Shown here: positions 35,574-43,944 of the stretch, one piece after another
Layout: each line of letters opens with the position of its first letter
Numbering within the stretch: position 1 is the first letter of the stretch
Source of the DNA: Rufibacter sediminis
GTDB lineage: Bacteria > Bacteroidota > Bacteroidia > Cytophagales > Hymenobacteraceae
Assembly (NCBI RefSeq): GCF_014269285.1
Contig: NZ_JACOAF010000008.1
Span: 124,001 to 188,000, forward strand
DNA length: 64,000 nucleotides
Direction of reading: 5' to 3'
Notes under the pieces: generated by a model
The model's input: the letters and a program-made list of their open reading frames with translations, nothing else
Database searches by the model: none
Told to the model about the DNA's origin: nothing
Program-made: the position numbers and the translations under genes

Positions 35574-35620
35574 GGTCCCCCTTTGAAGGGGGGAGGGGGA
35601 TGAACTACTTCTGCTGATCA
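35574..35620. repeat. G/C-rich border repeat (left)
   Basis: GGTCCCCCTTTGAAGGGGGA followed by GGGGGATGAACTACTTCTGC and TGATCAT. The same motif recurs at 36181-36230 in the same orientation, so the DUF559 gene lies between direct copies. Confidence 0.8.
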
Positions 35621-35656
35621 TCTCTCCTTAAATATTTTTACTTCTTTAGGTAAGCG

Positions 35657-36028
35657 CTACCTAGTGGGCATATTTTCCTCAATCCATTGCTCAATTGATC
35701 TTTGCACATTTGAAATGTCTTTCATGACCTCTTCATCGGTAAACCTTAAGACCGTGAAACCCATGTTTGCTAAAGCTCTGTCCCGCATTTGGTCTTCTGC
35801 GGTTTTAAATTGATGGGAGTACCCATCTACTTCAATAATCAGTTTTAGTTCCTGGCACATGAAATCAGCAATGAACCTATCAACTGGACGCTGCCTAAGA
35901 AAGGTATATCCCGTTTTGCCTTTGCCCAGCACCTCACACCACATCCTTATCTCTGCCTTGGTAGAATCTAATCTATTTACTCTGGCAAAGTGCTTCAGAT
36001 TTTTGTTGTAGTAGTGGTTCAGAGGCAT
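35657..36028 (-). CDS. DUF559 endonuclease-like protein
   Basis: A 123-residue protein of the DUF559 / very-short-patch-repair-like PD-(D/E)xK nuclease group. It starts MPLNHYYNKNLKHFARVNR, then has KAEIRMWCEVLGKGKTGYTF, the RPVDRFIADFMCQELKLIIEVDG stretch with the catalytic D and E (FIADF, IIEVDG), and LRFTDEEV near the end. The frame is open 96 nt further upstream, but that part translates the neighbouring repeat, so I start at 36028. It is inserted inside the ATP-grasp/alpha-E operon between G/C-rich repeats, which suggests a mobile or repeat-associated unit. Confidence 0.85.
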   Translation of the reverse strand: MPLNHYYNKNLKHFARVNRLDSTKAEIRMWCEVLGKGKTGYTFLRQRPVDRFIADFMCQELKLIIEVDGYSHQFKTAEDQMRDRALANMGFTVLRFTDEEVMKDISNVQRSIEQWIEENMPTR

Positions 36029-36101
36029 AGGTAGATTGTCGTTTTTCAGGTTCTTCCGGGTTGTTTCATAGCTACCGGTTACTGCTCCTCTTAGCTGCCT
36101 T

Positions 36102-36213
36102 GTCATCCCCCTACCCCCTTCCAAGGGGGACTTATCTTCTTTCGCCAGTTCTTTTATATATTCTTAAAAGCATTAGCTGATAAGTCCCCCTTGGAAGGGG
36201 GTAGGGGGATGAC
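36102..36213. repeat. 33-bp inverted repeat beside DUF559 gene
   Basis: Perfect 33-bp arms at 36102-36134 and 36181-36213 separated by 46 nt. The motif includes CCCCCTTGGAAGGGGGTAGG. The right arm, extended to 36230 by TGCTGATCAT, repeats the left border at 35574-35620. Confidence 0.85.
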
Positions 36214-36246
36214 CTACTTTTGCTGATCATTACCTATACAGCGGCT

Positions 36247-37884
36247 CTATTGCGCCCCGGGGGCTTGGGAAGACAGGCTGCCCTGCGTCCCGATGGACAT
36301 GCCCTGCGGACCCATGGTCATGGTTTGGCCGTTCATGGTCATGCTTTGCTCCATGGACCCGTTCTGCTCCATAGACATGGAGGGGCCGTCTTCAGCCATC
36401 ACCCAGGTGTCTTTGGAGCCGCCGCCCTGCGAGGAGTTCACAATCAGGCTGCCTTTCTTGAGCGCCACGCGGGAGAGCCCCCCTTTGAGCACGAATTGCC
36501 GGTCTTTGCCCAAAAGCGTGAACGAGCGAAGGTCTACGTGGCGGGGTTCAAACTGGTCTTCGCCCTCAATGAAGGTGGCGTGCATGGAGAGGTTCATGAT
36601 GGGCTGGGCAATGTACTTGCGCCGGTTCTCGGTGATCAGGGCTTTGAACTCGCTCAGCTCTTCCTTGGTGGCCTTGTTCCCGATCAGGATGCCGTAGCCG
36701 CCGCTTTCATCCACGGGTTTGATCACCAGGTTGGCCATGTTCTCCAGCACGTACTGGAAGTCATCATCTTTCTCGCAGCGGTAGGTGTGCACGTTGTTGA
36801 GAATAGGCTCCTGCTGCAGGTAATACCGGATGATGTCGGGTACGTAGGTGTAGACGGCTTTGTCATCGGCGAAGCCAGTACCGGGCGCGTTGAGTAAATT
36901 CACGTTCCCTTTCTTATAGGCGGCCATGATGCCGGGCACGCCCAGCATGGAATCGGCCCGGAACGCCATGGGGTCCAGGAAGTCATCGTCCAGGCGGCGA
37001 TACACCACGTCTACCCGTTTGGGGCCGTTGATGGTCTTCATGTAGACAAAGTTCTTCTCTACGTACAGGTCGCGGCCTTCTACCAGCGCCACGCCCATGG
37101 TGAGGGCTAGGAACGCGTGTTCAAAGTAAGCCGAGTTGTACACGCCGGGGGTGAGCACCACGCAGGTGGGCATGTCAATACCCCGGGGGGCCACCGATTG
37201 CATGGTAGCCAGCAACTCCTGCGGATATTCATTCACGGTGCGCACGTTGAATTGCCGGAACATCTGGAACAGCGTCCGTTTCATGGCCACCCGGTTAGAG
37301 AGCACGTAGCTGATGCCCGACGGGCACCGCAGGTTGTCTTCCAGTACGTAATACTGCCCATCTGAGTGCTTGATGAGGTCAGTGCCGGAGATGTGGTTGT
37401 AAATGCCGCCGATGGGTTTGAAGCCCAGCATGGCTTTGAGGTAGTTTTTGGACGAGAAAATCAGGTCGGCGGGTACTACTTTGTCGCGGAGGATGTGCTG
37501 GTCTGAGTAGATGTCCTGCATGAACAGGTTCAGGGCCAGGCACCGCTGCACGAGGCCTTCTTCCACGCGGGCCCACTCGGCGGCCGGAATGATGCGGGGG
37601 AACAGGTCAAAGGGGAAGATGCGCTCCACGCCTTTGGCCTTGTCTGAATACACCGAGAACGTGATGCCCTGGTTGAAAAACGACATCTTGGCGTGCTCGT
37701 TGAGTTCTTTGAACTCGTCTTTGGAGAACTCCAGGAAATGCTGGAGCACGGTCTCGTAGTGCGGGTGCACCGCGCCCGGGGCCCGGAAAACTTCATCTAA
37801 GAACTGCGGCGGAATCTGGTAATTCCGGAAAACTTCACTTGTCTGGTTCTGGCGCTCAGCTTCATCCATGTCGGTAGGTGTCAT
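36247..37884 (-). CDS. Circularly permuted ATP-grasp protein
   Basis: A 545-residue enzyme of the circularly permuted type 2 ATP-grasp family (DUF404/DUF407). I start at MTPTDMDEAERQ (37884), since the sequence upstream of it is not family-like. Recognisable blocks are LNLFMQDIYSDQHILRDKVV, YYVLEDNLRCPSGISYVLSN, and VIKPVDESGGYGILIG (the ATP-grasp loop). Such enzymes join a carboxyl and an amine using ATP. The C-terminal 45 residues are a Met/Gly/Ser/Gln-rich tail (SMSMEQNGSM, QTMTMGPQGM) with no obvious role. It is the promoter-proximal gene of the group at 32.5-37.9 kb. Confidence 0.9.
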   Translation of the reverse strand: MTPTDMDEAERQNQTSEVFRNYQIPPQFLDEVFRAPGAVHPHYETVLQHFLEFSKDEFKELNEHAKMSFFNQGITFSVYSDKAKGVERIFPFDLFPRIIPAAEWARVEEGLVQRCLALNLFMQDIYSDQHILRDKVVPADLIFSSKNYLKAMLGFKPIGGIYNHISGTDLIKHSDGQYYVLEDNLRCPSGISYVLSNRVAMKRTLFQMFRQFNVRTVNEYPQELLATMQSVAPRGIDMPTCVVLTPGVYNSAYFEHAFLALTMGVALVEGRDLYVEKNFVYMKTINGPKRVDVVYRRLDDDFLDPMAFRADSMLGVPGIMAAYKKGNVNLLNAPGTGFADDKAVYTYVPDIIRYYLQQEPILNNVHTYRCEKDDDFQYVLENMANLVIKPVDESGGYGILIGNKATKEELSEFKALITENRRKYIAQPIMNLSMHATFIEGEDQFEPRHVDLRSFTLLGKDRQFVLKGGLSRVALKKGSLIVNSSQGGGSKDTWVMAEDGPSMSMEQNGSMEQSMTMNGQTMTMGPQGMSIGTQGSLSSQAPGAQ

Positions 37885-38554
37885 TTTGTGTTTGGTTGAG
37901 GTATCTGCTCCTCGTTTCAAAACAGGTGCGGTAAGCACCTGCGGTCTGCCTCAGTCCGCTGAGGAGGCCCGGGCTGGCTTTCTGCTTTTGCATTTTGCCG
38001 GTACTCCGGTGACCTGGGCGTATTGGCGGGTGAGGCAAAAGGGCCCAAAAGCAGGCGCTGATATCCTCGGGAGGAACAGTCCGGTTCCTGCTATTGGTGC
38101 CCTTACGAAAAACAGCCAACCCAACGTTGGCTTAAAAGCAGATAATCACCCGCTAAAAAGAAAATTCAGTATTTACAGGGTGCCGCACTCCGTAATTAGC
38201 GCAGCCCTGAAAAAGTACCCGTGGCACTATTCCACTATTTTGTTGCTGAAGAGGGCAGAAAAAGAGCTTTCATAAAAAGAAAGCCCTTGCTTCGCTGTAA
38301 AGAAAACTCAGGCTTGTAAGAGCACTTTGCCGAGGGAATACCGGTAGGCAGGGCAATAGAGTATGGCAGGAAAACGAAACAAAGCAGGCGGCCCGGTGAA
38401 GCCGAAAGAATTGACGCTTTTTACCACAAGAAACCATCATCCGTTTAGGGCCTGCTTTCCGGAAAAGGGCCCCTAAACGGCGAGGGCAGTTCATGGTTTA
38501 TACCCAATGAAACCGGAGCCGGCCTGTTCAACCGGGGCAAGGGGAAGTAAGGGC
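37885..38554. other. Intergenic region
   Basis: 670 bp with no convincing gene. It carries the upstream region of the ATP-grasp operon and one GTTTT palindrome (38441-38480) on the far side, after the TMEM175 gene. Confidence 0.5.
38441..38480. repeat. Dispersed GTTTT-palindrome, copy 9
   Basis: CCGTTTAGGGCCTGCTTTCC and GGAAAAGGGCCCCTAAACGG, good arms; 75 nt past the TMEM175 stop. Confidence 0.8.
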
Positions 38555-39136
38555 TTACTGCTTCAGCTCATAGGTACGCTCAATGCGCTGATCGGGGATG
38601 AGCCACATGAAGGCCACGAGTACGTACACCACGCTGGAAGCCCAGGGGCTCCAGAAGGAAAGGCCAATGCCCAGCAGGTACAGAAAAGGGGAGAGCTTGC
38701 CCTTCAGGTCTTTGCCAATGGCGTGGGACAGGAGCGAATCGGCCCCGTTCTTCTGGATGATCATGCGCTGTAAAAGCCAGTACGCGATGGAGCAGAACAG
38801 CAGCACCACACCGTAGAGCGCCAGCGTAGCCGGAGCGAACGCGTTTTCGCCCATCCAGCCGGTGGTAAACGGAATCAGAGACAGCCAGAAAAGCAGGTGC
38901 AGGTTGGCCCACAAGATACTGCCGTTCACCTTAGTGGTGCTGTGCAGCATGTGGTGGTGGTTGTTCCAGTAAATGCCCAGGTAAATAAAGCTGAGCACGT
39001 AGCTGAGGAATACCGGCAGCAGCGGCTTCAGGGCGGCCATGGTAACCCCGTGCGGTACTTTTATTTCCAACACCATAATGGTGATGATGATGGCCAAAAC
39101 GCCGTCACTGAATGCTTCTAACCTTCCTTTGTTCAT
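38555..39136 (-). CDS. TMEM175-family potassium channel-like protein
   Basis: A 193-residue membrane protein of the TMEM175/DUF1211 family with about six helices. It begins MNKGRLEAFSDGVLAIIITI; the RxxxFSDGVLAI motif on helix 1 lines the pore in the family. I use the ATG at 39136, just before that motif. Later helices include LWANLHLLFWLSLIPFTTGW. Bacterial TMEM175 proteins conduct K+ as tetramers. Not obviously in an operon. Confidence 0.85.
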   Translation of the reverse strand: MNKGRLEAFSDGVLAIIITIMVLEIKVPHGVTMAALKPLLPVFLSYVLSFIYLGIYWNNHHHMLHSTTKVNGSILWANLHLLFWLSLIPFTTGWMGENAFAPATLALYGVVLLFCSIAYWLLQRMIIQKNGADSLLSHAIGKDLKGKLSPFLYLLGIGLSFWSPWASSVVYVLVAFMWLIPDQRIERTYELKQ

Positions 39137-39279
39137 AATGGGCGGTGCCGGACAAAACCGGGTTGGGATGTTTGCAGGAAGCAAGATACCAGAAAATTAC
39201 TTTGGCGCGGAGGCCGGTGAATAACTCTTTGGCTCCAGCTTTACCCGCGGAGGTTCCGGTAGCCAACGGCTTTGCCCAA

Positions 39280-40485
39280 TTACAGATAACTCAACCACCG
39301 GTTCTGGGGGTGGGCGGCTTTGTAGCGGCTGTACCATCGGCAGGCGGGGTAGAGCACCATCACCACCACTATCCAGACCAGGTATACATACGGCAGCTCC
39401 ACGCCCACCCCAACTTTAGGCCGGCCAAACTCCAGCGTCCCGAAGGGCAGTTGCTGCCAAGTGAGGCCCTGCCAGAACATGAGCCCCAGCATACCCGTGT
39501 GAATGAGGTACCAGTGCGCCAGGTAGAAGAACAGCGGCACCCGGCCGTAGGTAGTGAAGAAGCGGGCCATACCGTTTTGGGCCCGTTCCAGCAACACCAG
39601 GGCTAAAAACATAAGGCCCAGAAACATGGCCGCGTACAGGAGCGAAGGCGGGTACTTGGTCACGTTAAGGAAGGACAGGAACGTGAACAACGCCGTTTTC
39701 TGCACCGCCCAGGGGCTTGGGTCTCCGTACACCTGCACCAACCGCAGCACCGCAAACAAACCCAAGGCCACGGCGGCCGAAATCCACAGCAGCTTCCGGC
39801 GTTCTGGGGCCATTTTCCGAAAAACAGGCCCAAAGCCGAAGCCCAGCAGCAGAATGCCCAGCCACGGAATCACCGGGTACGCCACCAGAAACGCGAAATG
39901 CTCCGTAGCCGGGAAGAACCCCTGGCGGAACAGAAACGAGTAGGCGAATTTACCAGCCATGCCCTCGGCCGGACCCACCTGGGGGAGCAAATTGTGCAGC
40001 AGCAGTATAGCCAGCCCGATGCCGCCTATCACCCGGGCCGGGAGCCGCAGCAACGCCGCCAGCACCACAAACCCGAACCCAATGGCAAAGATTACCTGGA
40101 ACATGGTGGTCCGGAAGAAGATGTCAAACCAGATCCCGAAGCTGATGACCGTTACCTCCAGCACCATGAGCCAGACGCCTCGGGAAAGCAGGAACCGCTG
40201 GGCGCGCCCGTAGTCTCCGTCCCGGTGCAGCGACAGGTACGCCGAGGTGCCCGCCAGGAACACAAAGGTGGGCGCGCAGAAATGCGTGACCCAGCGCGTC
40301 AGGAACAGGGCCGGAGTAGTGGTGTCAAACGACAGCGGGTCCTGCGCCAGCGAGGTGGTGTGCCACAGATCGCGCACGTGGTCCAGCGCCATAAGGACAA
40401 TGGCCAATCCCCGCACCACATCAATGGAAGAGACCCGGGTTTGGCGGGCTTGCGCCAGCGGAGTAGAAGCTTCAGTGCGGAGCAT
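39280..40485 (-). CDS. DUF1624 / heparan-alpha-glucosaminide acetyltransferase-like membrane protein
   Basis: A 401-residue polytopic membrane protein. SSIDVVRGLAIVLMALDHVR at residues 18-37 is the hallmark of the DUF1624/HGSNAT-like acyltransferase superfamily, followed by THFCAPTFVFLAGTSAYL. About ten helices follow. It may transfer an acyl group across the inner membrane to a surface glycan; this is family-level inference. The stretch GFGPVFRKMAPERRK near residue 225 is encoded by a copy of the dispersed GTTTT palindrome (39801-39836), which keeps the reading frame. Confidence 0.8.
   Translation of the reverse strand: MLRTEASTPLAQARQTRVSSIDVVRGLAIVLMALDHVRDLWHTTSLAQDPLSFDTTTPALFLTRWVTHFCAPTFVFLAGTSAYLSLHRDGDYGRAQRFLLSRGVWLMVLEVTVISFGIWFDIFFRTTMFQVIFAIGFGFVVLAALLRLPARVIGGIGLAILLLHNLLPQVGPAEGMAGKFAYSFLFRQGFFPATEHFAFLVAYPVIPWLGILLLGFGFGPVFRKMAPERRKLLWISAAVALGLFAVLRLVQVYGDPSPWAVQKTALFTFLSFLNVTKYPPSLLYAAMFLGLMFLALVLLERAQNGMARFFTTYGRVPLFFYLAHWYLIHTGMLGLMFWQGLTWQQLPFGTLEFGRPKVGVGVELPYVYLVWIVVVMVLYPACRWYSRYKAAHPQNRWLSYL
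39801..39836. repeat. Dispersed GTTTT-palindrome inside a coding sequence, copy 10
   Basis: GTTCTGGGGCCATTTTCCG and AAAAACAGGCCCAAAGCC read like the intergenic copies and encode GPVFRKMAP in the membrane acyltransferase. Confidence 0.65.
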
Positions 40486-40592
40486 AGGCGGGAAGGCTAA
40501 TAAATATCAATTATCTATTCTATAATTTTACTAAAATATATAAAATAATATTTATTTAATTACCATTTGGGAATAGTAAAATTGGAAGTGGA

Positions 40593-40660
40593 AAATCATA
40601 AAAAACGCATTAAAATAATTTTGAATTAGCAAAATTATTTTAATGCGTTTTTTATGATTT
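40593..40660. terminator. Exceptionally long perfect hairpin (terminator)
   Basis: 30-bp perfect arms (40593-40622 and 40631-40660) with an 8-nt loop GAATTAGC, rich in A/T with an ACGCATT core. It lies 20 nt after the stop of the 642-residue protein gene and probably ends that operon. Confidence 0.8.
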
Positions 40661-40679
40661 AATGGTTTGTTAGTCTTGG

Positions 40680-42608
40680 TTAACTTTGCCTAGTAAAATC
40701 AAAAAACGTTATTATACCATGAATCCATGGAACGTGCATTAAATAACTAATTAAAAAAAGTGTAAATACAAGGAAACAGCCTATTAAGACGAAATGTACC
40801 CAAGTTATAGGAATTGAATAGTTTCTGGTAATCAACCAGATTAATATCACAAAAAGCCCTAAAGAATATGCTGTCGCTAGCATGAATAAAACAACTTCTG
40901 AAAACAAGACCGCTTTTTCAAAAACTTTGATGCTTCCAGCTGTAAAGAAAACAAAGGCGGCAAATATGCTCAATATTTCAACTTGCTTTCTGTCGTGACT
41001 GTTGATGAAGTTTTGTAGATCTTCCTTTTGTTTTTTAATTTCATTTTTTTCTTGTACGATTTCTTGCTTTACTTCATATAAGGTCTGAAGTCTTAGGTAT
41101 TCCCGCTCTAATCTGTCTCGTTCGAGTAATATTGTGTTGTAATTTAATGGTAATATGAAGGACGAGGATAAAAATATGTTTATAGTTGTGCCTTGAACTA
41201 TAATCGGTTTGATGCATTCATTGAAAGGTAATTGAAAGGCTAATAATGTTCTGTCTTTACACCATTCATAACTTATGAAACACTTCTTTAAAGTTTCGCC
41301 TAGTAACCTAATTGTCTGGTGTATTTTGTTGAGGTCTTGCTTTGACTCAGCAAGAGGTATTGCTTCTTTAATTTTATTTTCTAAAAAAGAAGCGTAATAA
41401 AAGAAGGGAAAGTAATTGTGAACTTCTGTTGTGTCTTGTAATTCCTCGATCGCCTTCAGTCTTGATTTAATTGAATCAATATCACAAGTTTGTAAACATA
41501 AAGAGAAACAATTATTGTGAGCATAATTTTGTGATATCAAGGATGCTCTAGAATCAAATAAATGGGTGTGGGTCTGATTTGCTATTGTTTGTTCAACTAG
41601 CAAATCAAACTTTTTAGTTACCTCATCTAATTTGTTTAAATCAGGATGAAAATCTTTTTTATATTTAATTAAAGTGTGAAAACCTGAAAACAGGTTTAAT
41701 GCATTATTTCTGAATAGGGGTTCAAAGTTTTGAAATCTTTGTTTTTGTACTAAGTTTGGTCTTTCATTCTCTTGGTAATGGGAATCAGTTAGTTGCTTAA
41801 AGCTACTATAGAAATTTATTGATAAGTTTTCCTTTTTAACTTCTTTGTCTTGTAAGTCATGAGTATAAAAGTATCGCTGATCATCTTCTTCTAGCCTCTT
41901 CAAAATCTTATACAAAAGGAAATTGCATTTGTCTCTCAACAAGAGTAAGTAAGAGGGGTCAGTAGCCTGAGGGAGTCCCAAAGCTTCTTTTATTTGTAGC
42001 AACTCACTTAAGGGTTCCCTTGCAACTATTAACTTATGGTCTATCGCTGCAATCCTTAGGTTTAACTTCAGTCTTTCATAATGGACCTTTGTTTCAAATT
42101 CAATCCCTATGAGCGCGACTGTAACTTGCGCTACTGCGCTTTCTCGCCCTCCATCTAATTGGTGCGTCCTAAAAAGTGAAGTTAATTCTGGATTAGTTAA
42201 TTCACTTTCTATTTGCTGAATTAAATGTCTAAATAGGGTTATACTGTCATTGATTATTCCGCTAAAGGAATAAGAAAAAGAATGACTTAATCTTTCATTG
42301 TATAAAGTTTGTCCTAGATTTCCAGCTGCTGTTAATAAACCTTGTTCTACAACTGGTCCCACCGAACCAACTGCTTGTTGTAGTTCGAGAAGCTTTGTTT
42401 TTGCTACATTGAAATTTATGTAATCACCTGTGATTATTGTAAAATGCAATGCTTCGTAAACAGAAAAAGCTAAAGTGTCTACTTTTAACTTTAAGTTTTG
42501 TAGAAACAGGAGCTCTCCTTGTTGGCCTGTACTTAATTGATTAGGTTGGAAGAAGCTTTGAGGAAAAGATGAGTTAATTAAAGTGATACAATTATCAATA
42601 TACTGCAT
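40680..42608 (-). CDS. Large helical protein with C-terminal membrane anchor; possible toxin/effector
   Basis: A 642-residue protein of no family I recognise. Residues 1 to about 490 are mostly helical and lack an enzyme motif I can name. About 493-535 is a strongly charged coiled coil (LLERDRLEREYLRLQTLYEV and on). The C-terminus has three hydrophobic segments near 543-562, 566-592 and 601-625. Its start overlaps the preceding gene by 14 nt, so the two are coupled. The partner resembles a Panacea/SocA antitoxin, so I infer a membrane-acting toxin or abortive-infection effector. The AT-rich composition, unlike its neighbours, points to transfer. Confidence 0.6.
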   Translation of the reverse strand: MQYIDNCITLINSSFPQSFFQPNQLSTGQQGELLFLQNLKLKVDTLAFSVYEALHFTIITGDYINFNVAKTKLLELQQAVGSVGPVVEQGLLTAAGNLGQTLYNERLSHSFSYSFSGIINDSITLFRHLIQQIESELTNPELTSLFRTHQLDGGRESAVAQVTVALIGIEFETKVHYERLKLNLRIAAIDHKLIVAREPLSELLQIKEALGLPQATDPSYLLLLRDKCNFLLYKILKRLEEDDQRYFYTHDLQDKEVKKENLSINFYSSFKQLTDSHYQENERPNLVQKQRFQNFEPLFRNNALNLFSGFHTLIKYKKDFHPDLNKLDEVTKKFDLLVEQTIANQTHTHLFDSRASLISQNYAHNNCFSLCLQTCDIDSIKSRLKAIEELQDTTEVHNYFPFFYYASFLENKIKEAIPLAESKQDLNKIHQTIRLLGETLKKCFISYEWCKDRTLLAFQLPFNECIKPIIVQGTTINIFLSSSFILPLNYNTILLERDRLEREYLRLQTLYEVKQEIVQEKNEIKKQKEDLQNFINSHDRKQVEILSIFAAFVFFTAGSIKVFEKAVLFSEVVLFMLATAYSLGLFVILIWLITRNYSIPITWVHFVLIGCFLVFTLFLISYLMHVPWIHGIITFFDFTRQS

Positions 42609-43167
42609 ATAGTGATTCTACAGTTGCTAAACTGTATATTTTTGGTTCATTGCGAATAACTTCAACTGGAATTGCTATACTTTGTTTGTTAAAGCTTCTA
42701 GCTAAATTATACATTGCTCGCCATGAATACCAATTATGGCTCAATTCTACTAAATCCATTGCGACGTATTTAACTAAATTTATATTTATTTCTTTTAGCT
42801 TAGCTATTGAATTGTCTATTTTATTTTTAATTCCAATATCAATAAGTTTAAAATATTCGTCTTTGTTAAAATTTTCTCTAATTTCAAGCCTTCTTTCTGT
42901 TAGTTTGAAAGCCTCCATTTTGTCTAAATTACTATATACTTCACCTTCAACATGTCCGTATGGCATCGCATAAAAACAATCAAAGAAATTTAATAGGTCA
43001 TCGTCTGATCCAGCACATACAGCAGAGATAAAAAAATGTAATTTAATGACCTTTAGTTTGCTTAAATCGTTTTCTACAGGGTGATGTTCATAAACTGTAT
43101 CATGCCAATTTTTTAACTGGTGAATTACATATTCGAATCCGCGAACTTTATCTTTTATGTTTTCCAT
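42595..43167 (-). CDS. Panacea/SocA (DUF4065)-like protein, putative antitoxin
   Basis: A 190-residue protein. KLKVIKLHFFISAVCAG near residues 37-53 and FYAMPYGHVEGEVYSNL near 65-81 resemble the K-LQK-L-Y and (W/F)xYGPVxxxVY signatures of DUF4065. LVELSHNWYSWRAMYNLAR near the C-terminus matches the LSH...W end of that domain. The key Pro of GPV is replaced by His. Panacea domains are known as promiscuous antitoxins. It is the first gene of a two-gene operon and overlaps the 642-residue protein gene by 14 nt. Assignment rests on motif reading only. Confidence 0.6.
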   Translation of the reverse strand: MENIKDKVRGFEYVIHQLKNWHDTVYEHHPVENDLSKLKVIKLHFFISAVCAGSDDDLLNFFDCFYAMPYGHVEGEVYSNLDKMEAFKLTERRLEIRENFNKDEYFKLIDIGIKNKIDNSIAKLKEININLVKYVAMDLVELSHNWYSWRAMYNLARSFNKQSIAIPVEVIRNEPKIYSLATVESLYAVY

Positions 43168-43363
43168 ATTTGAAGCAATTTACTTTTTTCAATTAAATTT
43201 CAAAAGAATAAAGCTGCTAGTACTGTCAATATTATTGGTTACGCAGTTGACAAGAGAGGGTTAAAAAGTTTATTAATAATATGTTAAATAAATATACTGA
43301 TGCTTTTAATGAATAATCCCTCTCATTTTTAAAAAAATTAAACTTTCATCTAATAAATTTTAC

Positions 43364-43612
43364 GTGGTTTTAGATTCTTCTTCCTCCCAAACTCCTTTCA
43401 ACGGCTTCGTCACCGTTCGCGGGGCACGCGAGCATAACCTGAAGAACGTAGACCTCACCATCCCGAGAGATGCGCTGGTGGTGTTCACAGGCGTGTCGGG
43501 GTCGGGGAAGTCGTCGCTGGCGTTCGGGACGCTGTACGCCGAGGCCCAGCGCCGCTACCTACCTTTTGCTAACGTTCTGTTTAAGTACTACTTTTCTGAA
43601 AACAGTCCTTAA
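43364..43612 (+). pseudogene. Truncated 5' end of uvrA-like gene, copy 1
   Basis: From 43403 to 43560 the DNA is nearly identical to the start of the intact uvrA-like gene (about six mismatches by eye over 158 bp). It encodes [20 protein letters not shown] through the Walker [10 protein letters not shown] to AEAQRRYL. It then breaks off at CGCCGCTACCT, and the frame runs through a GTTTT palindrome to a stop. The first dozen residues differ from the other two copies. GTG start. It keeps one Walker A motif but none of the rest of UvrA, so it is not a working ATPase. Confidence 0.85.
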
Positions 43613-43620
43613 ACAGAACG
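43573..43620. repeat. Dispersed GTTTT-palindrome, copy 11
   Basis: CGTTCTGTTTAAG and CTTAAACAGAACG are near-perfect arms around CTTTTCTGAAAACAG. It starts 12 nt past the uvrA fragment break, so it is close to the junction. Confidence 0.8.
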
Positions 43621-43702
43621 ATATCATTTAGAAGTCAAACTTTCAAGATTCGTATGTAGGATACACCAAACCTTTTGGGGCATAGTTTTGTATAAATTAT
43701 AA

Positions 43703-43710
43703 TAACTTTG
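43703..43710 (+). promoter_or_regulatory. Candidate -7 box before the small-ORF/DUF6169 pair
   Basis: TAACTTTG fits the Bacteroidota TAnnTTTG consensus, 70 nt before the small ORF. The -33 element is unclear. Confidence 0.35.
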
Positions 43711-43779
43711 TAAATAGTGCTGTTGTCTTGGTGAAAGCAAAGTCGCTTACAAAGCACGTAAACAAGAAAGGAGGGCCTT

Positions 43780-43944
43780 ATGGCAACCGAAACAAAACGG
43801 AAAGTAGACTGGGATAACATAGTGAAGCAAATGGCCGCTGACAAAAAGCGGATTGATGCTTACCTGGAGAACCCTGAAGCGAAGCAAATCAATGACATCA
43901 CCTTCGTCAAACCTGAATCCATACGAGCTACTAGAAGTAAGTAG
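43780..43944 (+). CDS. 54-residue small protein overlapping DUF6169 gene
   Basis: A short gene below usual calling limits. ATG at 43780 follows a strong ribosome-binding site AAAGGAGG (43767-43774) with 5-nt spacing, unusual here. It encodes a charged, helical 54-residue protein beginning MATETKRKVDWDNIVKQM and ending in FVKPESIRATRSK. The last 53 nt overlap the next gene in another frame. The overlapping small-plus-larger arrangement is like a toxin-antitoxin pair, but there is no experimental support. It lies between two truncated uvrA ends. Confidence 0.7.
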   Translation: MATETKRKVDWDNIVKQMAADKKRIDAYLENPEAKQINDITFVKPESIRATRSK

